DNA from: Caldifarciminota bacterium
Lineage (GTDB): Bacteria; Hydrothermota; Tepidihabitantia; Tepidihabitantales; Tepidihabitantaceae
Direction of reading: 5' to 3'
Assembly: GCA_016935295.1 (NCBI GenBank)
Contig: JAFGRF010000015.1
Location: forward strand, 1-6,994
Length of the DNA stretch: 6,994 bases
Part shown: positions 1 through 6,703 of the stretch, one piece after another
Layout of the letters: each line of letters opens with the position of its first letter
How positions within the stretch are numbered: position 1 is the stretch's first letter
Position numbers and translations under genes: made by a program
The notes under the pieces: generated by a model
What the model saw: only the letters and a program-made list of their open reading frames with translations
Told to the model about the DNA's origin: nothing
Database searches by the model: none

Positions 1-2
1 AG

Positions 3-401
3 ACGTCCCGGGCTCGTGCGCAGGGCGATGTCAGGCTGAAGTCGGGCGCGACCGAAATGGAGTGTGATACCATTGAGTTCTTCTCCGGCCCGGATTCGGG
101 CCTGGCGCTGGGCGCACCGCGGGTCAGGGACAGCGTCAGTCGTGCGAGCGGCGATACCATGACCTTCCACGTCAGGGATGGCGGGCTCGAACGCGTGACC
201 ATCCTCAACCGCGCCACCGGCGAGTACCGGACCGAGGGCGGAGATTCGATCGTGGTTGCGGGCAAGTCCATTGAGTTGAAGGTAGCGAACGGTGCGATCG
301 ACCAGGTTGAAGTGCGGGAGCTGAGTTCGGGGCAGTTGATACGGACGGGCAGGCAGAGCAGTGCGGCCGAGAACCGGGTCGAGGAACAGGGACTGCAATG
401 A
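3..401 (+). CDS. OstA/LptA-like periplasmic LPS-transport protein, C-terminal part (5' truncated)
   Basis: The reading frame is open from base 3, so the gene begins upstream of the window; the ATG at 57 is probably internal. About 132 residues are visible. They have the repeated short beta-strand pattern of the OstA/LptA/LptC jelly-roll fold: a GDVRLKSG segment near the start, a G-x-P-R-V turn (GAPRVRD), then GDTMTFHVRDGGLERV and a second IELKVANGAIDQVEV strand pair. Proteins of this family bind the lipid A part of lipopolysaccharide and bridge the periplasm between the inner-membrane ABC transporter and the outer-membrane LptD. The stop overlaps the lptB start (ATGA, 398-401), and this order upstream of lptB-rpoN supports a role in LPS export. 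The tail after about residue 105 is polar and probably disordered. LptA, LptC and other OstA-domain proteins cannot be told apart without the N-terminus, so no symbol is given. Confidence 0.72.
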   Translation, partial: TSRARAQGDVRLKSGATEMECDTIEFFSGPDSGLALGAPRVRDSVSRASGDTMTFHVRDGGLERVTILNRATGEYRTEGGDSIVVAGKSIELKVANGAIDQVEVRELSSGQLIRTGRQSSAAENRVEEQGLQ

Positions 402-1117
402 ACCTGGAGGCCCGGGACCTGTCGAAGCGATACGGCGAGCGTGTGGTCGTCGACGGAGTGAGCCTTGCGCTGTCCCGGGGCGAGATCGTCGGGCTGCTCG
501 GGCCGAACGGCGCCGGCAAGACAACGACGTTCCATATGATAACCGGGTTCATCCATCCCGAACGGGGAACCATCACTCTGGACGGTCACGACATGACGCA
601 CATGCCGGTCTACCGACGGGCGCGACTCGGCCTCGGCTACCTGTCGCAGGAGCCGTCCATATTCAGGAAGCTGTCGGTCGAGGACAACGTGAAGGCGATT
701 CTCGAGATGCTGGGCGTGTCCAGGTCCGAGCAGACCGCGCGGGTGGATGAACTGCTGGCCAAGTTCAATGTCACGCAGCTGAGAAAGCAGCGAGGCGGTA
801 CGTTGTCCGGCGGCGAGCGGCGGCGCGTAGAACTGGCCCGGGCACTCGCTTCACGGCCGTCGTTTCTCCTGCTGGACGAGCCTTTTACCGGCATTGACCC
901 GATAGTGCGGGCTGAAATCCAGGACATCGTGCGGAAGCTGCGGGACGAGGGGCTGGGGATTCTCATCACCGACCACAATGTCCGTGAGACGCTCGAGATA
1001 ACCGACCGGGCCTACATCATGTACGACGCGCGAGTGCTCCTTTCCGGTACTTCGGAGGACCTGGTCAAGCACGAGAAGGCGCGGCAGGTCTACCTGGGTG
1101 AGCGGTTCCGCATATGA
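398..1117 (+). CDS. lptB: LPS export ABC transporter ATP-binding protein LptB
   Basis: This is a 239-residue ABC ATPase, close to the usual LptB length of about 240. It drives extraction of lipopolysaccharide from the inner membrane by LptFG and its transfer to the periplasmic Lpt bridge. Visible motifs are Walker A GPNGAGKT (35-42), Q-loop YLSQEPSIF (Q84), signature LSGGERRRVELARAL (136-150), Walker B FLLLDEP (156-162, catalytic E161), D-loop GIDP (165-168) and switch histidine H193 in ITDHNVRETL. The YLSQEPSIFRKLSV and TDHNVRETL stretches are characteristic of LptB rather than of general amino-acid transporters. The ATG at 398 overlaps the upstream stop and has AGGGA at 388-392. Its own stop overlaps the rpoN start by 4 bases, so translation of the three genes is probably coupled. 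All catalytic residues are present. Confidence 0.95.
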   Translation: MNLEARDLSKRYGERVVVDGVSLALSRGEIVGLLGPNGAGKTTTFHMITGFIHPERGTITLDGHDMTHMPVYRRARLGLGYLSQEPSIFRKLSVEDNVKAILEMLGVSRSEQTARVDELLAKFNVTQLRKQRGGTLSGGERRRVELARALASRPSFLLLDEPFTGIDPIVRAEIQDIVRKLRDEGLGILITDHNVRETLEITDRAYIMYDARVLLSGTSEDLVKHEKARQVYLGERFRI

Positions 1118-2577
1118 AGCTGAACATCGGCCTCGACATGAAGCAGCAGCTCGAGATGCGGCTGACGCCGCAGCTCATCCTGCAGATGAAGCTGCTCCAG
1201 GTTTCGGCCCTCGACCTCGAGCAGCTGGTCCGCGAAGAGATGGAGCAGAACCCGGCACTCGAGGAATCGGACGGCAGCCCGGATTCTCCCGAAGCCGAGG
1301 CCGTGGCCGCGATTTCCGAACCGGTTCCCGCGGCCGCGGCGCCGGTGCCGGCCGAGAACACGCCGGCCCCGGAGACGCACGAGACCCAGATTGAGACCCG
1401 GCCCGGCGAGGAGTACACGATCAACGAGTTGATGCCCGAGGATAACTGGTCGGCGACCGTGTCGGTCGGACCCAGTTCGGACAACGACGAGGGTACGGCG
1501 GTCGAACTCGCCGCCGGCCCGGACAAGAGCCTGGCCGAGTCCTTGATGCCGCGGCTCCGCAGTATGCTCAGTGAGGACGATGCGCGAGTCGCTGAGTTCA
1601 TTGTCGAATCGCTGGACGACGACGGGTTCCTGACCATGACAGACGAAGAGATAGCGCAGCAGCAGGGGATCGATGTGGACCGCCTCCGGTCGATCCTGTT
1701 TGCCATCCAGCGGCTTGAGCCCGGCGGCATAGCCTGTCATGACCGGCGCGAGTCGTTTCTCGTCCAGCTTGAGCTGGCGGACGTCCCGCCCGCTGCGCTT
1801 GAGCGGCAGCTGCTGACCAATCACTGGGATCTGCTGATCAAGAAGCAGACCGCCCGTATTGCCAAGTTGTGCGGCGTCACCGAAGACGACGTGCGTAGAG
1901 CCGTGCAGCGGCTGCTGAACCTGGAGACGCGCCCCGCGCGCTCTTTCGCCCCGGGCACGCCGGACTACGTTTCGCCCGACTACTCGGTGGAGTGGCAGGG
2001 TGACCAGCTCGTGGCCAGCGCCAATGACGAGCGCTTTCCGCGGCTGCGGCTCTCCCAGCGCTACGTTGAGATTCTCAAGAGTCCGAAGTCGTACTCGCCC
2101 GAGCAGGTGCAGTTCGCCCGGCAGAAACTGCAGCGGGCGCTGATGTTTCTCAAGGGTATCGAATCACGCCGCCGGACCCTGAAGCGACTGGTGGAACTGA
2201 TAATCGACCAGCAGCACGACTTCTTCATACACGGCAGGCAGCACCTGAGACCTGCAACCCTCAGGCAGGCGGCCGATGTCATCGGGGTCCATGCCTCGAC
2301 CGTGTCCAGGGCAATCGCCGGCAAGTACCTCGAGACCGACCGGGGTATTTTCCCATTCGGGTATTTCTTCAAAGCCGGGGCGGGTGACAAGTCGCGCACC
2401 AGCATCAAGCAGAAGATACGGGCAATGGTGGAGGTCGAGGACAAACAGAGCCCGCTGAGCGATGACGAGCTGTGTTCGCGGCTCAAACTGGAAGAGATAA
2501 GCATCTCCCGCCGGACCGTCGCCAAGTATCGGGCCGAACTCGGCGTTCCGGGCTGCAATGACCGCAAGGGCTTCTAG
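1114..2577 (+). CDS. rpoN: RNA polymerase sigma-54 factor RpoN
   Basis: At 487 residues it matches the usual sigma-54 length. Region I is the Gln/Leu-rich N-terminus (1-51, with LTPQLILQMKLLQVSALDLE), which holds the polymerase closed complex silent until an enhancer-binding AAA+ ATPase acts. Region II (about 52-130) is acidic and Pro/Ala-rich, as expected for a variable linker. Region III starts with the core-binding part (VAEFIVESLDDDGFL, then IQRLEPGGIACHDRRESF, a variant of the usual DPAGVGARDLRECL). A helix-turn-helix follows (about 383-405, LRQAADVIGVHASTVSRAIA) with the typical KYLETDRGIFPFGYFF after it. The RpoN box that reads the -24 element is SRRTVAKYRA (465-474), close to the consensus ARRTVAKYRE. 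The ATG at 1114 lies in an ATGA overlap with lptB. The protein looks full-length and functional; the last dozen residues after the box vary between species. Confidence 0.97.
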   Translation: MKLNIGLDMKQQLEMRLTPQLILQMKLLQVSALDLEQLVREEMEQNPALEESDGSPDSPEAEAVAAISEPVPAAAAPVPAENTPAPETHETQIETRPGEEYTINELMPEDNWSATVSVGPSSDNDEGTAVELAAGPDKSLAESLMPRLRSMLSEDDARVAEFIVESLDDDGFLTMTDEEIAQQQGIDVDRLRSILFAIQRLEPGGIACHDRRESFLVQLELADVPPAALERQLLTNHWDLLIKKQTARIAKLCGVTEDDVRRAVQRLLNLETRPARSFAPGTPDYVSPDYSVEWQGDQLVASANDERFPRLRLSQRYVEILKSPKSYSPEQVQFARQKLQRALMFLKGIESRRRTLKRLVELIIDQQHDFFIHGRQHLRPATLRQAADVIGVHASTVSRAIAGKYLETDRGIFPFGYFFKAGAGDKSRTSIKQKIRAMVEVEDKQSPLSDDELCSRLKLEEISISRRTVAKYRAELGVPGCNDRKGF

Positions 2578-2621
2578 ACAGTGGCGAACAGAGACTGCCG
2601 CATGACGCACGGGGTCCGCAG

Positions 2622-4529
2622 ATGCATGTAGTAGTCGGTACCGCCGGACATATTGACCACGGCAAGTCGGCCTTGGTCAAGGCCCTGACCGGCACCGACC
2701 CGGACCGGCTCAAGGAAGAGAAAGAACGGGGGATGACAACCGACCTGGGGTTCGCTTTCCTCGGGACGGACATCACCATCATCGACGTACCCGGACACGA
2801 GCGCTTCGTCCGGCACATGCTGGCCGGTGCGAGCACGATCGACCTCGTGGTGCTCGTCGTGGCTGCAGATGATGGGGTGATGCCGCAGACCCGTGAGCAC
2901 TTCGAAATCTGCCGGTTGATGGGCATCAGAAGAGGCCTGATTGCCATCAACAAGGCCGACATGGTTGACAGCGAGTGGATTGAGATGGTGAAGCTGGACA
3001 TCGGTGAGATGGTCACGGGGTCATTCCTGGAAGGCGCGCCGGTGATGCCGGTTTCCGCCGTCACCGGGCAGGGAGTTCCCGAGCTGCGGCAGGCGGTCGT
3101 CGACCTGGCCGGCAAGGTCGAGGCCAAGCCGGACCGGGGTGTGTTCCGCATGCCGGTGGACCGCAACTTCTCGATGAAGGGGTTCGGTACGGTCGTGGCC
3201 GGAACGGTCCTGTCCGGGCATGTGCATGTGGGGGATACGCTCGAGCTGCTCCCCCAGAAGCGCGATGTGAAGGTCAGGGGAATACAGCGACACAACCAGA
3301 TGCTTGAGACGCTCGGACTCGGCGAGCGGGCGGCGCTGAACCTGCAGGGCGTCGAGCGGGAGGCGGTCGTGCGCGGCCACGTGCTGGCGACCCCGGGGTA
3401 CTACACGCCGACGTCCAACTTCAACGCGACGCTCTACCTGCTCAGTTCGGTCGAGAAGCCCCTCAGGAACCTGGTCAGCCTCAAGCTTCACATCGGTACC
3501 GCCGAAGTGATGTGCCGGGTAGCACTGCTGGACGCCAGGGAGCTCGCGCCCGGGCAGGAGGCGCTTGTGCAGGTGCGGACCGAAGAACCGGTCGTGTGTG
3601 ACTGGAACGACCACTACGTCATCCGGACGTTTGCGCCCCAGCAGACCATCGGTGGCGGCATCGTGCTCGAGGCCGATCCGTCCAAAGAGCGCCGGTTTGA
3701 CGAGGACACGGTCAAGCGGCTGCGGGCGCTCAAGAGCGGCGAGGCCGGCAGTGTGCTTGAGCAGTACCTGCTCAAACACCGGTTTGAGGCACGTACGCTC
3801 GGGCAGGCAGCCAAGGACCTGGCCCTGACAGATGCCGACGCGAGGGAGATGGTTGACCTGCTGCTGGCAACCGGTCGCGCGCGGAAGCTCGCCTTCGAGG
3901 GCAAGGAGTATCTGGTACATGAGAAGATGGCAGGCGAGGCGCGCGCAGTGCTGACCGCAGCACTTGTTCACTTCCACAAGGAGAATCCGCTCCGGCTCGG
4001 GCTCAAGCGGCCTGAACTCCGGGCCAAGGCTGCACCGGGATTCTCGGCTCCGTTGTTCGAAACCGTGCTGGCCGACCTTCTGAACGAGGCACAGGTCGCG
4101 CTCGAGGACGACCGGGTCAGGCTGGCATCGCACCAGATCAAACTCGGCCCGGCCCTACAGAAGGAGTACGACCGTCTCGACAAGCTGTTTCGGGAAATGG
4201 GCTTCTCGCCGCCGAGCCTCTCTGAGGCGCTGGCCGGCGTGGATAGGAAACTGGGACAACAGGTGCGCGTGGCTTTGCTGGAGTCAGGACGGCTCGTCGA
4301 CGTCGGCGAGTCGGTGCTCCTCCACTGCGACGCGGTCGCGCTGGCCGAGCAGAAGGTCAGGGCGCTCTTCGCACAGAAGCCGGAGCTGACCGCATCTGAA
4401 ATCAGGCAGGAACTGGGCACGACGCGCAAGTATCTGATTCCTCTGCTTAACTACCTCGACTCGCGCGGCGTCACCCAGCGCAAAGGCGAAGTCCGCATAC
4501 TCAAACAGAAAGTGACCAGTGCCCAGTGA
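2622..4529 (+). CDS. selB: Selenocysteine-specific translation elongation factor SelB
   Basis: This 635-residue GTPase has the size of bacterial SelB. SelB carries Sec-tRNA(Sec) to the ribosome and places it at UGA codons followed by a SECIS hairpin. G1 is GHIDHGKS (9-16), the switch I segment is ERGMTTDLGFAF (35-46), G3 is DVPGH (55-59), G4 is NKAD (110-113) and G5 is SAV (145-147). EF-Tu-like beta-barrel domains follow to roughly residue 350. The remainder is the winged-helix region, ending in a helix with GTTRKYLIPLLNYLDSRGVT (599-618), the pattern of the last SECIS-binding domain. The GMTTDLGFAF segment and the winged-helix tail exclude EF-Tu. The ATG at 2622 starts exactly at the conserved N-terminus; GGGG at 2611-2614 is a weak ribosome site. 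The spacing of 44 bases from rpoN allows co-transcription. The last codons (VTSAQ) and the stop lie inside a short repeat tract, so the extreme C-terminus may be variable. Confidence 0.96.
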   Translation: MHVVVGTAGHIDHGKSALVKALTGTDPDRLKEEKERGMTTDLGFAFLGTDITIIDVPGHERFVRHMLAGASTIDLVVLVVAADDGVMPQTREHFEICRLMGIRRGLIAINKADMVDSEWIEMVKLDIGEMVTGSFLEGAPVMPVSAVTGQGVPELRQAVVDLAGKVEAKPDRGVFRMPVDRNFSMKGFGTVVAGTVLSGHVHVGDTLELLPQKRDVKVRGIQRHNQMLETLGLGERAALNLQGVEREAVVRGHVLATPGYYTPTSNFNATLYLLSSVEKPLRNLVSLKLHIGTAEVMCRVALLDARELAPGQEALVQVRTEEPVVCDWNDHYVIRTFAPQQTIGGGIVLEADPSKERRFDEDTVKRLRALKSGEAGSVLEQYLLKHRFEARTLGQAAKDLALTDADAREMVDLLLATGRARKLAFEGKEYLVHEKMAGEARAVLTAALVHFHKENPLRLGLKRPELRAKAAPGFSAPLFETVLADLLNEAQVALEDDRVRLASHQIKLGPALQKEYDRLDKLFREMGFSPPSLSEALAGVDRKLGQQVRVALLESGRLVDVGESVLLHCDAVALAEQKVRALFAQKPELTASEIRQELGTTRKYLIPLLNYLDSRGVTQRKGEVRILKQKVTSAQ

Positions 4530-4600
4530 CCAGTTTCCAGTTTCCCGAAAGGGCGTGCCGCATTGACGGCCTGGGAACTGGCACCTGGCAACTGGTACTT
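4507..4600. repeat. CCAGT/ACTGG direct and inverted repeat tract spanning the selB-selD junction
   Basis: GTGACCAGT occurs at 4512-4520 and 4526-4534, and CCAGTTT at 4530-4536 and 4537-4543. In the opposite orientation GGGAACTGG lies at 4573-4581 and GGCAACTGG at 4587-4595. The two halves can pair imperfectly around a loop of about 26 bases (4547-4572), with a one-base bulge and a looped-out CACCTGGC. The tract contains the selB stop codon and ends just before the selD ribosome site. It could be a transcript-stabilising or attenuating hairpin, or one copy of a dispersed genomic repeat; one window cannot decide between them. Confidence 0.6.
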
Positions 4601-4602
4601 CC

Positions 4603-4607
4603 GGAGG
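4603..4607 (+). promoter_or_regulatory. Ribosome binding site that fixes the selD start
   Basis: GGAGG sits 3 bases before the ATG at 4611. It supports translation starting here, upstream of the in-frame UGA, rather than at the GTG at 4800 where an ordinary ORF search would start. Confidence 0.7.
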
Positions 4608-4610
4608 AAC

Positions 4611-5648
4611 ATGGCTAAACGCGGCATACTTGCCACCGTTACCTGCGCGGGCTGAGCGTCCAAGCTTAGCCGGGCGCAGTTAGCGCAGGCACTCGAGGGG
4701 CTGGAACGCCCCACCGACCCGAGACTTCTGGTCGGCACCGACACGGCTGACGACGCGGGTGTATTCCTGCTGCAGGAGGGGCTCGCGCTGGTTCAGACCG
4801 TGGATCTGCTCACGCCCATGGTCGAGGACCCCCATACCTTCGGCCGGATCGCGGCGGCGAACTCGCTGTCCGATGTCTACGCCATGGGCGGGACTCCGGT
4901 TACGGTCCTCAACGTCGTCGGGTTCCCGGGTCCGATGGACAAGAAGGTGCTGGCCGAGATACTGCGCGGCGGACAGGCGAGCGTGAGCGAAGCGAAAGCC
5001 GTGGTTGTCGGCGGTCACACATTCAACGAGAAAGAGATCAAGTACGGCCTGTCGGTTACCGGTCGGATTGACCCGCGGCGGATTGTCACCAATGCGGCCG
5101 CGAAGCCCGGCGACGTGCTGGTGCTGACGAAGCCGCTCGGAACCGGCGTGTTCGCCCAGGCAATGATGACCCAGGACGAGGTCGACCCGCAGTTGTACCG
5201 GGCGGCAACCGCCTCGATGATGCAGCTCAACCGGGCCGCGTCCGAGGCGATGCTTGCCTGCGGCGTCCACTCGGCCACCGACATCACCGGCTACGGTCTT
5301 CTTGGCCATGCGCAGGAAATGGCCGCGGGCAGCGGTGTGCGCATCCGGTTCAGCGCTCCGGCGCTGCCGCTCCTGCCCGGAGTCCTCGCGATGGCCGAGA
5401 CTATGGTCGACGCCGGCGTAGCGATGAATGAGAGTTCGTTCGGCGACAAGGTCGAGTGGAAAGGCGATATTTCTCCTGCATTGAAGAACATCCTCTGGGA
5501 ATCCCAGAGTTCGGGCGGGCTGCTGATTGCCTTGGCCGAGAACAAGGCGGCCGACTTCCAGCGCCGGGCCAAGGATGCGGGTATCCTCGCTGCCGTTGTC
5601 GGATCAGTGGTCGCCGGGCCCGCCGGCACAGTCGAAGTGAGGAGGTAG
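4611..5648 (+). CDS. selD: Selenide, water dikinase SelD, selenocysteine-containing (UGA at codon 15)
   Basis: SelD makes selenophosphate from selenide and ATP, the selenium donor for Sec-tRNA synthesis. Read from the ATG at 4611 with UGA 4653-4655 as selenocysteine, the product is 345 residues, the normal SelD length. The start reads MAKRGILATVTCAGUASKL: U15 falls where E. coli has catalytic Cys17, and K18 where it has the essential Lys20. Downstream are the ATP/metal motifs of the PurM-like fold: VGTDTADDAGV (41-51), TVDLLTPMVEDPHTFGRIAA (63-82), SDVYAMGG, VVVGGHTFNEKEIKYGLSVTG, the ATDITGYGLLGHA segment and SSGGLL near the C-terminus. The conserved residues between codons 16 and 63, in the same frame as the rest, argue against a frameshift or a truncated gene. 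It lies 81 bases after selB and probably shares its transcript. Selenocysteine in this position is known in SelD proteins of many selenium-using bacteria. Without recoding, only a 14-residue peptide would be made. Confidence 0.95.
4644..4690 (+). promoter_or_regulatory. Candidate bacterial SECIS element for the selD UGA
   Basis: Two alternative hairpins surround the UGA at 4653-4655. The downstream one pairs GCC 4669-4671 with GGC 4688-4690 and GCGC 4674-4677 with GCGC 4683-4686, leaving loop AGUUA (4678-4682). It has 22 bases between UGA and the apical loop and a G in the second loop position, which agrees with the bacterial SECIS model as I recall it (16-37 bases; G in the first two loop positions). 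The other hairpin is a continuous 8-bp stem, GGCUGAGC (4650-4657) with GCUUAGCC (4664-4671), loop GUCCAA, supported by UGCGC 4644-4648 with GCGCA 4674-4678. It contains the UGA in its stem. The two share bases and exclude each other. Which one SelB recognises is inferred, not shown. Confidence 0.6.
5640..5646 (+). promoter_or_regulatory. Perfect Shine-Dalgarno for mscS inside the selD end
   Basis: AGGAGGT is fully complementary to the 16S anti-Shine-Dalgarno and runs into the selD stop TAG (5646-5648). It is 5 bases from the TTG at 5652 and decides that rare start: the next methionine is residue 69, inside the membrane domain. Ribosomes finishing selD probably re-initiate here. Confidence 0.8.
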
Positions 5649-5651
5649 TTC

Positions 5652-6533
5652 TTGTTCTGGCACAACCTGTGGAACGCACTCAGAGAGCAGTTTCTCACTC
5701 CGGAAAAGCTCGCCCAGTATTTGGTCAAGCTGGGCAGCATTGTCCTCATCATCGCGGCCCTCTGGCTTGTCGGCTGGATTGCCAAGCGTCTCATCAAACG
5801 GCTGCTTCGGAAGGGTGGCGGGCTGCTTCGGGAGCGTCATGCCCAGACTTTGTTGATGGTCAGCCGAAGTCTGGTCCGCTACGTCCTTTTCTTCGTCGGA
5901 CTGGTGATGGTGCTGCGCGTGCTGGGCGTGGACTACGGCGCGATTCTCGCCGGCGCGGGCGTGGCCGGCCTCGCGATCGGCTTCGGTGCTCAGACCCTGG
6001 TGCGCGACTTCCTTTCCGGCTTCTTCCTCCTGTTTGAAGATGTGATTGGCGTCGGCGACATTGTCACAAGCGGCAACATCGCGGGTGTTGTCGAGTACAT
6101 CGGGCTCCGGGCTACTCACATCCGAGCGTTTGACGGTACACTCAATGTAGTGCCGAACGGAGATCTCACGACAATCGGCAACTGGAACCGCGGCTGGATG
6201 AGGGCGATAGTCACGGTCGACCTCGCCTACGAGCAGGACGCCGAGCGCGGCATGGCCCTGGCCGGTCAGGTCGCCGAACAGTGGTTCAATGACAACCAGG
6301 ACATTGCGTTGGAGCCGCCCGAAGTCCAGGGGATACTGTCGTTCGGGGAATCCGGGGTCACGGTTCGGGTCCTGGCCAAGGTGCAACCGCTCCAGCACTG
6401 GAAGACCGAACGGGACCTGCGGACCCGACTCAAGAAGGCGTTTGACATAGAGGGCGTCGAGATTCCGTTCGCGCGTCGCGTCGTCTACCACCGCTCCGAG
6501 GAGCAGTCGGCTCCGGAAAGCCCCAAGCCTTAG
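5652..6533 (+). CDS. MscS-family small-conductance mechanosensitive channel
   Basis: This is a 293-residue inner-membrane channel, close to E. coli MscS (286), that opens under membrane tension to release solutes during osmotic downshock. TM1 spans about 24-44 and is followed by a basic loop. TM2 spans about 73-92. TM3, the pore helix, is about 97-128 with the family signature ILAGAGVAGLAIGFGAQTLV (98-117), followed by DFLSGFFLLFED (119-130). Next comes the cytoplasmic beta domain with VGDIV (134-138), the GVVEYIGLRATHIRAFDG strand pair (145-162) and VVPNGDL, then the alpha/beta cage to the C-terminus (LAKVQPLQHWKTERDLRTRL). The last 15 residues are polar and loosely conserved. Translation starts at TTG, with a perfect ribosome site overlapping the selD end, so it is co-transcribed with selD. 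No functional tie to selenium is evident; the linkage may be only positional. Conductance class cannot be inferred, so no symbol is given. Confidence 0.93.
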   Translation: MFWHNLWNALREQFLTPEKLAQYLVKLGSIVLIIAALWLVGWIAKRLIKRLLRKGGGLLRERHAQTLLMVSRSLVRYVLFFVGLVMVLRVLGVDYGAILAGAGVAGLAIGFGAQTLVRDFLSGFFLLFEDVIGVGDIVTSGNIAGVVEYIGLRATHIRAFDGTLNVVPNGDLTTIGNWNRGWMRAIVTVDLAYEQDAERGMALAGQVAEQWFNDNQDIALEPPEVQGILSFGESGVTVRVLAKVQPLQHWKTERDLRTRLKKAFDIEGVEIPFARRVVYHRSEEQSAPESPKP

Positions 6534-6537
6534 CCCC

Positions 6538-6555
6538 GACCTTCTTCAGGTCTTT
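6538..6555 (+). terminator. Weak terminator-like hairpin after mscS
   Basis: GACCT (6538-6542) pairs with AGGTC (6548-6552) around loop TCTTC, followed by only TTT before a G. It starts 4 bases after the mscS stop, where the operon should end. The 5-bp stem and three-base T run are poor for intrinsic termination, so this is tentative. Confidence 0.28.
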
Positions 6556-6582
6556 GAATACCACCTGACTGAAGTCGCGCAG

Positions 6583-6703
6583 CCGCCGAGGCCTGAATCA
6601 GGGATTGCGGTCTTCGGCGGCGCGGGCCCGGACCCAACTCGGTTGCTGCATCCCTTCCGTTGCGGGTTTGACGGTTTTGGCGGTTCCACTCCGCCTTCCG
6701 GGC
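6583..6703 (+). other. Cluster of GC-rich inverted repeats in the region without a gene
   Basis: CCGCCGA (6583-6589) pairs with TCGGCGG (6614-6620) and encloses an inner CCTG/CAGG hairpin (6592-6602). GCCCGGA (6626-6632) pairs with TCCGGGC (6697-6703) and encloses CCGT/ACGG (6657-6674) and GGCGG-TTCCACT-CCGCC (6679-6695). This makes a branched fold with a tRNA-like outer stem and T-arm-like hairpin, but it lacks the other tRNA features. It may be a structured transcript end or only chance pairing in GC-rich DNA. I see no convincing reading frame between 6534 and 6702. Confidence 0.35.

Noticed and set aside
57..401. ATG at 57 as the true start of the first gene
   Set aside because: The frame is open to the window edge, and the OstA-like GDVRLKSG strand lies upstream of this ATG, so the gene is truncated rather than short.
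3021..4133. Long minus-strand open frame (370 codons) opposite selB, and a similar 295-codon one at 5604-6491 opposite mscS
   Set aside because: These are mirror frames of well-identified genes in GC-rich DNA. They are rich in Arg/Pro/Gly/Leu, show no recognisable motifs, and have no ribosome sites.
4580..4595. TGGCAC at 4580 as a sigma-54 promoter for selD
   Set aside because: The bases where the -12 TTGC should be read AACTG, and the TGGCAC belongs to the ACTGG repeat tract.
4800..5648. selD starting at the GTG at 4800 as a shorter, non-selenoprotein version
   Set aside because: It lacks the catalytic residue, the lysine and the DD motif, all of which are present in frame just upstream, and the GTG has no ribosome site.
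6626..6703. tRNA or tRNA-Sec gene (7-bp acceptor-like stem, T-arm-like GGCGG-TTCCACT-CCGCC)
   Set aside because: There is an unpaired base between the T-arm and the acceptor stem, no purine at T-loop position 57, no D-arm, no UCA anticodon in a 7-base loop, no long variable arm, and no CCA at the end.
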